From: Byssochlamys sp. IMV 00236 | Taxonomy: Eukaryota; Ascomycota; Eurotiomycetes; Eurotiales; Thermoascaceae | DNA length: 64,000 nucleotides | Assembly (NCBI GenBank): GCA_001931875.2 | Contig: MSJH02000820.1 | Span: forward strand, 124,001 to 188,000 | Direction: 5' to 3' | Part shown: piece after piece, positions 33,906 through 43,728 of the stretch | How the letters are laid out: the number at the start of each line of letters is the position of its first letter | Position numbering within the stretch: position 1 is the first letter of the stretch | The notes under the pieces: model-generated | The model's database searches: none | The model's input: the letters and a program-made list of their open reading frames with translations, nothing else | What the model was told of the DNA's origin: nothing | Made by a program: the position numbers and the translations under genes

Positions 33906-35652
33906 TGTCGGCTGTGCCACCGACAGGGGCACAAGAAGGAAAAATGCCCCTTTAGGGCTGACGATAAAGTATATGATCCTTCACTTCAAAATACCTATAT
34001 GGTGATTTGTACTTCCATTGCTGATAGTTCAGTAGGCAACTGTATGTGATAAAACACTGAAGCTGTCACCACGTCAATCATAGTATACTAATTTTGGCAA
34101 ATTGTCGTGGGGACAGACGGCGGTTGAGTTTGTAAGCAAGGGTCTTACATTTGCCATGGAATTAATTAACAAAACATCGTTCTTCCAGGGAACGAAGAAA
34201 GTATGAAGCTCTACACAAAGATATCTCTTTAAATTGGGCAGCTAATAGGTTCGGAATGTAGTACTGGCAGAACGTGGCCCATGTAAGCATCCTTTGTACA
34301 CATTAACTAGGTTATAACACTGACTAATATATAATCAAGGATTCCAAACAGAAGTGGAAGGTACTTCATACTGAGCTTGTTTCGCGAGTATTATTAGACT
34401 GATATGCTCTTCTCTGATAGGGCCTCGACTCTCTGATCCAGGTCAGTATTATCTTTATAAATAAGCTTAGACAAGGCTTATTATATTGTATTATTACAGC
34501 ATATGATGGAGGAGAGAGATGTAAGAGGTCCTAAATGTATTCTTAAAGGTTAAACTAACTGACAATTGTCTGCAGGATGCTCGTGAAAAATACCTGGTAG
34601 AATTTATCACTTCCGTTCGACTGTGCGTTAGATGATTACTAACAAAGCTACCATATAAACATAGAAAGCGGAGAAAAAGCTGAAGGTCAGCATACATGAC
34701 AATTATACTTGTATATGGCCTTTCTGCTAATAATTGCTTAGGAACTAGAAAAGAAGGATGCAGTATGTTCTTTGGTAAGAATTCCGTATAACTCAACAAA
34801 GCTAACTTGAAATGATTTTATAGGACGCGGCGGCCCAGGGGCTGGCGACTATGTCTGGGGGGCACAACAGAGGCATGTCTGTTCGACAGATTTTCGAGAC
34901 AGATCGAAGCTTGCCCGTCGATCTGAGTCGGCGGTAAATATGTCTCTGATCTCGTTTCTGCAAGCTCTGGCAATGGTAGCTGGGCTACCTGCCAATCAGT
35001 GGAATGGGGATAGAATCCCGCTGCAAGCAGATTTTGGGGGCCCTGCTGGCAGCTTTATTGCTGTCACAGACGGCCAGCTCCAAAGTGTGACAGATAAACG
35101 GATTCTGGCACTCGTCGAGTGCAAGCGCTGGGAGAGGCACAGACACAGTCCTCAAGTCGAACTCCAAGAGACCGCACAAATGGTCTCCTGGATCAAGGAA
35201 TTCCCGGACCCCGTCCGAAGACCCTGGCGAGTACCACTCAATATGCCCTTGCGGGGAAATCTATTTAACGGATTAAGGCAAGCTCTTGTCTCCCAGGATG
35301 GCAAGGAGACATACGTGTCAATATTCGAGTACGACTGGGCCTGGGAAAGCTATATCAACGGCAGTCCGAGACCGATCAAGAAAGCTAACTTGAAATGATT
35401 TTATAGGACGCGGCGGCCCAGGGGCTGGCGACTATGTCTGGTGGTACCGGGGGTATGTATTTATCTATGGACTTTCAGTCTCACATGTCTCGTGCTGACC
35501 TTTTGATTAGAGGCAAGTAGCGAAGGTATGTACATGCTCAATCACGCGAAAAGATTAATGCCAGTTCAGTTCGGCTTACTGTGGACGGTGATAGCCTAGG
35601 GGCAGCGAATGGGAGACTTACATACTCCCAATTTGTCGAGATACTGAATTAG
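33906..35652 (+). CDS. Zinc-knuckle/coiled-coil gene with a micro-exon array (5' end unresolved)
   Basis: I do not recognise the family. Exons seen, all phase 0 and bounded by AG and GT: 33906-33968 (63 nt, CCHC zinc knuckle CRLCHRQGHKKEKC), 34036-34041, 34117-34131 (TAVEF), 34189-34200 (GTKK), 34271-34282 (NVAH). Six exons of exactly 21 nt follow: 34340-34360, 34421-34441, 34500-34520, 34576-34596, 34665-34685 and 34742-34762. They encode DSKQKWK, GLDSLIQ, HMMEERD, DAREKYL, KAEKKLK and ELEKKDA. Positions 2 and 6 of each block carry most of the hydrophobic residues, giving a coiled-coil register. The terminal exon starts at 34824 (DAAAQGLATMSGG) and stops at 34937. A duplicate terminal exon at 35407-35452 can splice to 35511-35525 and 35600-35652, ending SQFVEILN. 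Function is unknown; the zinc knuckle suggests nucleic-acid binding. Confidence 0.62.
34798..34858. repeat. 61-bp direct repeat, copy 1
   Basis: Identical over 61 bp to 35381-35441, offset 583 bp. It spans the 3' end of an intron, the TTATAG acceptor and the first 35 nt of the terminal exon. Confidence 0.95.
34940..35398 (+). pseudogene. PD-(D/E)XK-nuclease-like open frame, probable fragment
   Basis: A 152-codon frame lying almost wholly between the two 61-bp repeats; its last six codons (KKANLK, stop) come partly from repeat copy 2. The core TDKRILALVECKRW has the E-x-K of a PD-(D/E)XK fold, with QETAQMVSWIKEF after it and VSQDGKETYVSIFEYDWAW as a closing strand pair. The sequence just upstream in the other frame (IFETDRSLPVDLS) looks like the N-terminal part of the same domain, so a one-base frameshift near 34932 is likely. 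I read it as a domain fragment carried in by the duplication or insertion. The catalytic assignment rests on motif shape only. Confidence 0.5.
35381..35441. repeat. 61-bp direct repeat, copy 2
   Basis: Perfect second copy of 34798-34858; it regenerates the splice acceptor at 35406 and the start of the terminal exon. Confidence 0.95.
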
Positions 35653-35847
35653 AAATCTAAAGTTGTCCTCCAGGATCATATGTGTTGAAAGTAAGATAGC
35701 AACCATCGTATGACGTGAGGTGAAAAGACATTATACTAACCGTCACATAGATTTCTTTTCAGCTTTTCTTTTTTTTTCATTATCTTTATATATTGTTAAA
35801 TAAGCAGCAATGGAGCTTTTCTCGATGAAGATCATTTCTCCCTCCTC

Positions 35848-37398
35848 TTATTTCATGCCATGATTGTACATATGAGAGTAAGACTCTTTCAGCCGCCAGC
35901 CATCCAACAATGGCCTACGTCTCAACTCGTTGTCCCAACGTCCGATGTGGCTTTTGCAGTTCAATGACAGCATGCGCTGTCCATGTCCTGGCAATCTGAC
36001 CAACTCACGGAGGAAGACGTCTCTCCATCTGCCATCCAATCTGTCTGAAGAAAAGAATTTGCCGTCAGGCTGCGCTGGACGCCCCAAGGAAGGATCCCAG
36101 TATTTTCCATAATCTAGTCCAAGATACAACAATCGTTTGTAATCCCGAAGACAGAGGCCCAGGTAACCAGAAAACCAAAGATCGCGTCTTTCGAGATCCA
36201 ATATGCTAAAGCTAGGGAGACGACTCTCCCTCTCCCATACCGACCAATAGACGTCTCTATACTCCGAGTTAGGCTTCTTCGTCCAGCTCGCTGCCTGGCC
36301 CCAGTAATAAGAGGGTGTGTCTTCTGAGGGCGCTGGGTCTTCGAACTTCCAACCAGCAGTCTCCTTGAAACTGAGTGCGAACTTGGACCGGGCTTTGGTA
36401 ACCAATGCTTTCCGTTCCTGGCTGGATATGGCCGTAAAGAATTTCACTGGTTCACAACCGAGAAATTCGTAAACCGCTGCTGATATACAATTCATCTCTT
36501 CAACCCTGTGTGATATGATCTTGGCATCTTCTTGTTCTTCTGCGATTATGCTTCCGCTGAGCTGCCGTATTCTTTTGTTATATTGACGGAGGTCAGGATC
36601 TTGCACAGTAGCTTTAGAATGGACTGCTTCAATATTCTAGTACATAAATAATCGCCAGAGTGCTCGCTCAATGCGAAACCTTTCGACCCATGATGGGGAC
36701 CACCAGGCGACGGGCTTGAAGAATACTCCAGGCCGGAACTGTTTCAATGTATGGACGTCACTGAAATTTCTTCCGTCCACGGGACTGACAAAAATGAGTT
36801 CATGAATATTTTGCAGAAGAGTGGTAAAACAGATATGTCGGAGATGCTCAATGCGATAAGCTGTCAGCAACACGTATCGCGGACCCGAGGTACCAGTTAT
36901 GAAGGACAAGGACGGAGCAGCCTTGGTGAGTAAGTCCTTAGGCAGAGCGCCGTATCTAGTGACTGTTTCTGATAATCGACGTGAATTGAAACCAATCCGG
37001 ATGTCAAGCGAGCCTAAAAGAGAAATCATGCGAGCTAAAGGCTGAAAGTCTGGTATTGAGCGCTTGATGACCTTATCCAAAATGTGAGGAGCATCCATTT
37101 TAAATACCGCATTAGCTTGTGCTGATGCACATATGAATCTATAGAGCGATGGCAGATCCGGTACATTGCGAAGAATGATCCGCAATACTTCCGGAGGAAG
37201 ATGGGCGAATGTATTATTGGCCATGTTCTCTGGCTCGTAGGAGCTGTCAGAATGCAATGGAGGGGGTGGATCTGACTGTTGACACTTCTCGATGTGCGCG
37301 TCAAGTTTCTGTGTGAGAGTCGTGACTTGCTGTGTTAATAGTGCAAGTGCTGCAGTCAGATCGACGGTGCTGCTGTTTGCAGCTGATGTTGAGGCCAT
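35848..37398 (-). pseudogene. F-box protein gene with an in-frame stop
   Basis: Two open frames in the same register, 37398-36637 and 36636-35848, are separated by a single TAG (36639-36637, after RALWRLFMY). Joined they would be about 516 aa, a normal size for the fungal F-box family. The N-terminal half has a short coiled coil (LLTQQVTTLTQKLDAHIEK) and an F-box, FAHLPPEVLRIILRNVPDLP. The second half has NIEAVHSKATVQDPDLRQYN directly after the stop and a W-rich domain (YYWGQAASW, VYWSVWERE). I tested splicing around the TAG; the nearby GT...AG choices give other stops. A CAG or TGG changed to TAG would explain it. Read-through or a truncated functional protein cannot be excluded. Confidence 0.7.
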
Positions 37399-39688
37399 CG
37401 CGTCGTGATCCTTTGCTGCGTCGACTTCGTGATAGCGATTGAATCGACTGAACTTTGTAAAGTCTCCAGTAGATGGAGGGGATAGGCTGTCAGAACTATG
37501 GCTTGGACTCCCCAGATCAATCGCTATTGCTATGGTATCTACCGAAGATCACACCGTACAGATGTTGATTGAGATCTTGTTTGAGGATGCAATGGGCTCG
37601 TCAATTCGATTGGATTCCTGTAACCAGGCCTTGTCCCGACTCTACATGTTTAGAGATGAGGTGGCTAGTCACAATGAAATCAAATATTCACTGATTTCGG
37701 TGTTCGCTAAGTTATGTGATGTCAATGAATAAAAGATTTCAAGGGTTCCTATGCCTGTTCCGCCATTATCAAGACGCGATGATGCCGACAATGGTCAGCA
37801 TTCTAGAACGTTGCCTTGCCGGTTCCAAGGTTCAGGAATAGGTAGCTGATCCCTTCCCACACAAAAAATATGATATTCTTAATTGAGTTAGTAAAATGGA
37901 TGTCCAACACTCGGTGGTGGGATTGCTAGCCACGTTGTAGAGCATATACTCAATAATGAGTTGGCAATGCTGTCCTTGATTGCTGTCACCGTGCTAATAA
38001 TATATGCGCAACTAGATCCAGAGCAAATGAGTCCTGGCAGGGTATTTTATATTCTTCGCCATATCACCAAGATATAGGAATTATGGCATTCTAGGATGTA
38101 GTCACGTAAGGGAGTAAAGCGGCGATGTTCCCGTCCCACTCCCGTCTGGGTTTTACTGAGCTGCCGACAAGTAGCAGTATAGAGGGAGCGAGTTAGAGTA
38201 CTAACACCGTCCTAGCCTTCTGTGCTCTCCGACCACTTACTTAGCTAGCAACGCCAATTAGATAAACGAGCGGACCCGAAGCAGAATAGACGTTTCGAAG
38301 ATACCATTCAGCGGACGAATCAGACCAGCTATAACGGCCGCTATGGCGCTTCCCGTTCGCCATGTAGCAAGTGGCCTATAGACGCTGCTTTTTTCGACGC
38401 GTTCCGTGTCGGAAGGGGTGAGCGAACAGAGCAAAAGGGAAAAAAGGGGTTGTTCCCGAGAGCTTAACGAGTAAGCAAAGAATCCACGCTCACTCTAACT
38501 AACTACCATGGCTCTCCCTGAACAGCACCCTGAACCAGAGAACAATATGGACGGTTCAGGAACCCGTCTCATCGCATCCCTTTTCTGTTGGTGGACTCGG
38601 ACTCGGGGACAATGGGCCGCTTGATCTATACTCCAGTTAACGCCATGTGTAGTCTACTCCGTACTAGGCGACTGATGGGGCGATGGATTCCGCCCGAGAA
38701 CTAAGATAATAATAATGATTATTATGTACTCAGTTGTGCTCTGTAGTTGTAATAATCTCTGTCCGGCGACTGAGGGACTGACTAGACTCGTGTCGTGAGA
38801 GAGCCGCCACCGCGTCCAGCGTTCGCAGTCAGCATGGTCGTTCTTCTGTCTCTGAAGGGTTCAACTCACCTGGCAGTCTCAGTGATAATAAAGGCATGAT
38901 AATAATAAGTAATCCCCGTCCAGTAGAAACAAACATTGTTCTTTCTCAGCCACGCCAAGATAACGATACCCCGCCACCCAACGGCTGTCCATCATTCATT
39001 CACTGTAATTCACTGGTGGTGGTGGTTGGTGGTTTGCAGAGCCTCCATTCGGCTTCCCCCCCTCAAACCAACTTGGGGATCCGCGCAGGTGAAACTGCCG
39101 ACACGCTGCCACTCCTCTCTCGTCTTCCTTACTTGCTTTCTTGTCTTTCTCCCTTTCGTCTTCGCTCACCCCGTTCGTTTCCTCTCTCTCCCACCACGCT
39201 GCTCGTGCGTGTCTGCGGTCTGTTCGTTTCCCAAGCCTGTACGTCTCAAGGCGTTCGAGTTGCCTTGAGGTACCTCGAGCGGTGCCCGCCCTGGGCTCGG
39301 AGTATCCTCAGATCGATACGAGGAACGCGCCCCCCGATAACTAACCTGCGGGTATAAGCCAGGTAAGCGAAGCGCAAGCAGCCTCGACAGCATATCGCTC
39401 CCTGGGGCAGAAAGTGTTGTAGTTACCTACATTTCCTCTCCTGGGGAAGCTTGCATTCAGAGGACAATGTTGTCTGGTTGCTATTGATGGATAACCCTGT
39501 CTATTGTTGTAGTCGATTCATTGAGCTCTTGTACTGATGCTGATCCTCACCCAGTGTTGCTTGCTTTCAGTCCGCTTCTCTTCTCTCCACTCCATCCTTC
39601 GATCGCAGAGCGTTCCCACTACCGCGTTTCCCCTGACAGACAGAAAGAATCCTAGCCAGAGAGATCGCTGCTGCGGTCGTATTTCAGA
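37399..39688. other. Intergenic region F-box relic / cla4
   Basis: About 2.3 kb. The only ATG frame worth noting is 37532-37732 (+, 66 aa, beginning MVSTEDHTVQMLIEILFEDA), with no recognisable homology; it may be a relic. The last 600 bp before cla4 contain C/T-rich leader-like DNA with several short upstream frames. One TACTCCGTA 9-mer lies at 38655. Confidence 0.4.
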
Positions 39689-42479
39689 ATGGCGTCTGGA
39701 AAGTACGTTGAATGCTTCCCTTGTCGCAGCTTAATGTTTCTCCCCCACATTCACTTCCCCGCCGAATTCGCCGAGGGCGGTGGTCGCTAGAGTCGCAATT
39801 GACCGCCCTTTCGTCCTGGTGGAGTCTACGGAGAAAATATAATATAATCAGTCTCAAGTCTCTTGCGTCCCGAGCTGATGGTCTGCCAGTTTCTATTCCC
39901 CCGGGCAGTTTATGAACCCGGGTCCTGCCCCTCGTCCTCCGACAGAGCGCCCGCCCCTGAGTGTGAACCCTAGCATGTCGAGCGTGTCGACTTCGTTCAG
40001 TCAGATGAGCATGAATTCACCAAGCACTCCGTCGCTTTCGATCTTCCCCAATACCAGCAGTATGTCTGTTGGCACCAACAAATCCAATCAGTCTGGCTCA
40101 GGAGGTTTCGCCGTCATCAAGGAAGGATATGTCAGGTGCAAGGAGGACAAGTTCCTGGCCAGCTGGAACCAGCGCTACCTGGTCCTGCGCGAATTCCGTC
40201 TGGATTTCCTCAAGAGTGAGACTGGAAAGGTGGTCCTGTCAATTCAGCTGTCCACCGTGACGGGAGTGACCCGCTCGGAAGACAGCAAGATGGCGTTTGA
40301 AATTACTCGTCTCGCTAATCCTAAGGACGTGTCCTCAAAATCGGGACTGATGACACGCGATGTGCCCACCAAGACGATTACATGTGAAGTGAAGAATGAT
40401 GACGAGATCTACGACTGGATTGACAAGATCTACGAACGCTGCCCCGGAATGGGAGGAGTCAGTAATCCCACGAACTTCAGTCACCGTGTCCATGTCGGTT
40501 TCGATCCGCAGACAGGTGCTTTCGTGGGCCTTCCGTCTGAATGGGAGAAATTGTTGACTGCATCTGCCATTACAAAGGAGGACTACAAGAAGAACCCTCA
40601 GGCCGTCATCGAGGTCTTGGAATTCTACTCGGACATCAAGATGCGCGAACAGAACCCGCAGTACTTCCAGAACGGTGCAGCCACCCCTGGCTCCGGCTCT
40701 CAGTCGATGCAGAGTGTGGGTAGTTCCATCGCGCCTCCCCGGCCGCCGCCACCAGGGCCTTTGCAACGTCTGGACACTTCCTCATCTGGAAGACTGGGCA
40801 GTGTTTCGAGTGCTTCGTCACCTCAGTCCCAGCGACGGCCTTCCGAAGCTGATCAGGAATACCGCCGTCGGGCAGAAGAGGAGGCGCGCCGACGCGAGCA
40901 GGAGCGTCTTGAACAGGAGGAATACAATGCATCTCTTCCCAAGACTCGTGTTCCCCTGGCCAAGCAGGAGCTTGGTGGCTACGGCGCGTCGGACAGCGAT
41001 CCCAGCATGAACAACAGATACAACCCGAGCCGTCCAGCTCCTCAGGCGCCTGGGTCTGCTGCTCGACAGCAACCCCCGAGACAGATGACCGCGCAGCGTC
41101 CTGCACCGTCTCCGCCGACTGCCCAAAACAATGGACAGAGACCGGCCAATGGCCAAGCAGTGCCGCATCCTCTGCAGTCAAATGAGCGCCAACCTTCTCC
41201 CAACCCGGCCACCCGCGCGCAGAACGGCGTCAAGCCTCAGGGTCAAGGCCCTCCTCCCACGAAACTGCCGACTCCGGTACAGGCTGTGAAGCCATTGAAC
41301 ATTGCCAACAAGCAGAATGCGAACAAGAACGCTGTTCCCGATGGTGTCCGACAGGCAGAGGCTGCGTTGTCGAAGAAGGCGGAGCCGAGTAAGAAGGAGG
41401 TCCGCATGTCGAACATGACCGAGAACGAGGTCATGGAGAGACTCAAGGCAGTTGTTTCCAAGGAGAACCCCACCGAGTCATACAGTAAGCAGCGGAAGAT
41501 CGGACAAGGTGCCTCTGGTTCCGTGTACGTTGCTCGTATCAAGGAGAACGCAACCTCGCCCGTGGCGCGTGAGATGTACCGCACCTATGGTCCTCGAGGC
41601 CAGGTTGCTATCAAACAGATGGATCTCCGTAGCCAGCCACGCAAGGAATTGATTGTCAACGAGATTATCGTCATGAAGGACAGCCAGCACCCCAACATTG
41701 TCAACTTCCTTGACTCGTTCTTGCAGGAGCAGAACAACGAACTCTGGGTGGTGATGGAGTTCATGGAGGGTGGTGCTTTGACAGACGTTATCGACAACAA
41801 CCCTGTTATCCAGGAGGACCAAATCGCCACGATCTGTTTAGAGGTATGCTTTCCAGCAGATATTTCACATATTTGGTTATTCGCTGACTTTATTTTTCGT
41901 TTAGACTTGCAAGGGTCTGGCCCACCTGCACAGCCAGAACATCATTCACCGTGATATCAAGAGTGACAACGTCCTCCTTGACCGTGTTGGAAATGTCAAG
42001 ATTAGTGAGTTTCGGTCCGATGTTGATAATGAGAGGTCATAGCTAATGGAGTTCTTCCCTTTTCAGCTGATTTCGGTTTCTGCGCCAAGTTGACCGAGTC
42101 AAAGAGCAAGCGTGCCACCATGGTCGGCACACCATACTGGATGGCCCCTGAAGTCGTCAAGCAGAAGGAGTATGGTCCCAAGGTCGACTGCTGGTCGCTC
42201 GGTATCATGGCGATCGAGATGATCGAGTCTGAGCCACCGTACCTCAACGAGGAGCCTCTGAAGGCGCTGTATCTCATTGCCACCAACGGCACCCCACGAC
42301 TGAAGAAGCCGGAGAAGCTTAGCAAGGAGCTCAAGTCCTTCTTGAGCGTTTGCCTGTGCGTCGACGTGCGCAGCCGTGCCACTGCTGACGAACTGCTTGC
42401 GCATGAGTTCCTGAAGATGGGCTGCAGTTTGGCCAGCCTGGCTGAACTGCTCCGCTGGAAGAAGAACAGCGGACAGTAA
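39689..42479 (+). CDS. cla4: Cla4-type PAK kinase (PH + CRIB + kinase)
   Basis: p21-activated Ser/Thr kinase acting downstream of Cdc42 in polarity and septation. Four exons, 39689-39702, 39890-41843, 41905-42004 and 42067-42479, give 826 aa. The first coding exon is only 14 nt (MASG plus two bases), and the 187-nt intron leads into [18 protein letters not shown]. The PH domain spans about 78-185 ([20 protein letters not shown]). The CRIB motif is around residue 200 ([20 protein letters not shown]). Then comes a Pro/Gln-rich linker and a kinase domain from about 535: glycine loop [19 protein letters not shown] lysine, HRDIKSDN catalytic loop, DFGFCA, and GTPYWMAPE. The PH domain separates Cla4 from Ste20. 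All introns are GT-AG, and all junctions restore conserved sequence. Confidence 0.95.
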
Positions 42480-43728
42480 ATATAGACGGTGGTGGGCCTG
42501 TGACAGACTTCGGACAACAACAGTGCTTGCTCATCGGATATGTTTGCCTGTCTGCAGAACTTGACCACTTCTACGCGCCGAGTCTCAAATTTTCGACTTG
42601 ATCTTCATATACATATTGGACTCCGATCTCATCCGCCTCATCTTCTCGGGCCCTCAACTTTTTTTTTCCCTCTCTCCTTTACGACTTGCGTTTGATAAAA
42701 GACTTCTGGCATGATATCCAAACTACAATTTGTCTTCTGAAAACTACAAATTTGGCGTGGACAGTTCGGCGTCTTGATTTGGTTCGCATGGGATCTTGTT
42801 CTCTTTCGCTCCTTTTCGTTCGCCATTCCTCCTTCTTTCTCTAGCTGTGTTGGTGGATTACCATGTTTGGTTGATGTGGATCTAAATCATTAAAAACCCC
42901 CTTTCCCTACACTGCACAGCTAGAAGTCCTTGTCTCGATTTGAGATCGCAGTGAAGATGCGATGCGATGCGATGCGATCTATCCTCCACGAAAGATGACG
43001 TCCGGTCGCCATGAATAATATGTCCTTCGTCACATCACCCGATATCCCTGATTGCACTTATACCACCCCCCCATTTCCTCGACGCCCCCCTCTCATGTCA
43101 CCGACGCCTTTTGACGAGACGAGTTGACGATGAAATATTGGTTCATGGAAAGCAAGCGGAACCGTCACATAGACCAATAATACCTTTTCGTATTCATTTT
43201 TTTTGTGTTCTTTCAAGTGGTCATTCGTATTGTAAATTTAATCTTAGTAGATCAACAATGCAGATCTCAACCATATGACAATCCATATAAAGTACAGTTA
43301 GTAGTATGAAATAGCCTACTTATCGGCATGTTAACTAAGTACAGCAGAGCCAAGGCGACAACTCTTTTGAGCAGTGTGGAAACCTACTATCTATTCTATT
43401 AACTACCCCAGCCCAAGTTTATGCATATGTATATATACCTTTCGAGTCAGAATGGATAGGATAGGATACATCGAGATCTATCCAAGAAATTAATTCAATA
43501 TTGATTAATCCTTTCTGTTTTCTTTTTTCTTTTTTCTTTTCGCTATTTTTCATCTTTCTCATTTCAGACATTAGTTATCTAGTTAATAAATGCAGATACA
43601 ACAACACAACACAACACAAGACATACATACATACATCGAAAGAATCCAAAAGAAAAAAATAAAATAAAAAATAATAATACCTCAATGCTTAATTTATTAT
43701 TATTGAAATATAATAATAATCATCATCA
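42480..43728. other. Convergent intergenic region cla4 / sec12
   Basis: 3' UTRs of two converging genes. Contains a (GCGAT)n tandem repeat near 42957-42979, CATA and CAACA repeats near 43600-43635, and ATAATA runs near 43670-43730. No gene. Confidence 0.5.

Noticed and set aside
37532..37732. 66-codon plus-strand frame next to the broken F-box gene
   Set aside because: No recognisable homology, short, and no supporting promoter or splice features; mentioned in the intergenic entry only.
42957..42979. Tandem GCGAT repeats as a possible CRISPR-like array
   Set aside because: Units are 5 bp without spacers; a simple microsatellite in a eukaryotic 3' UTR.
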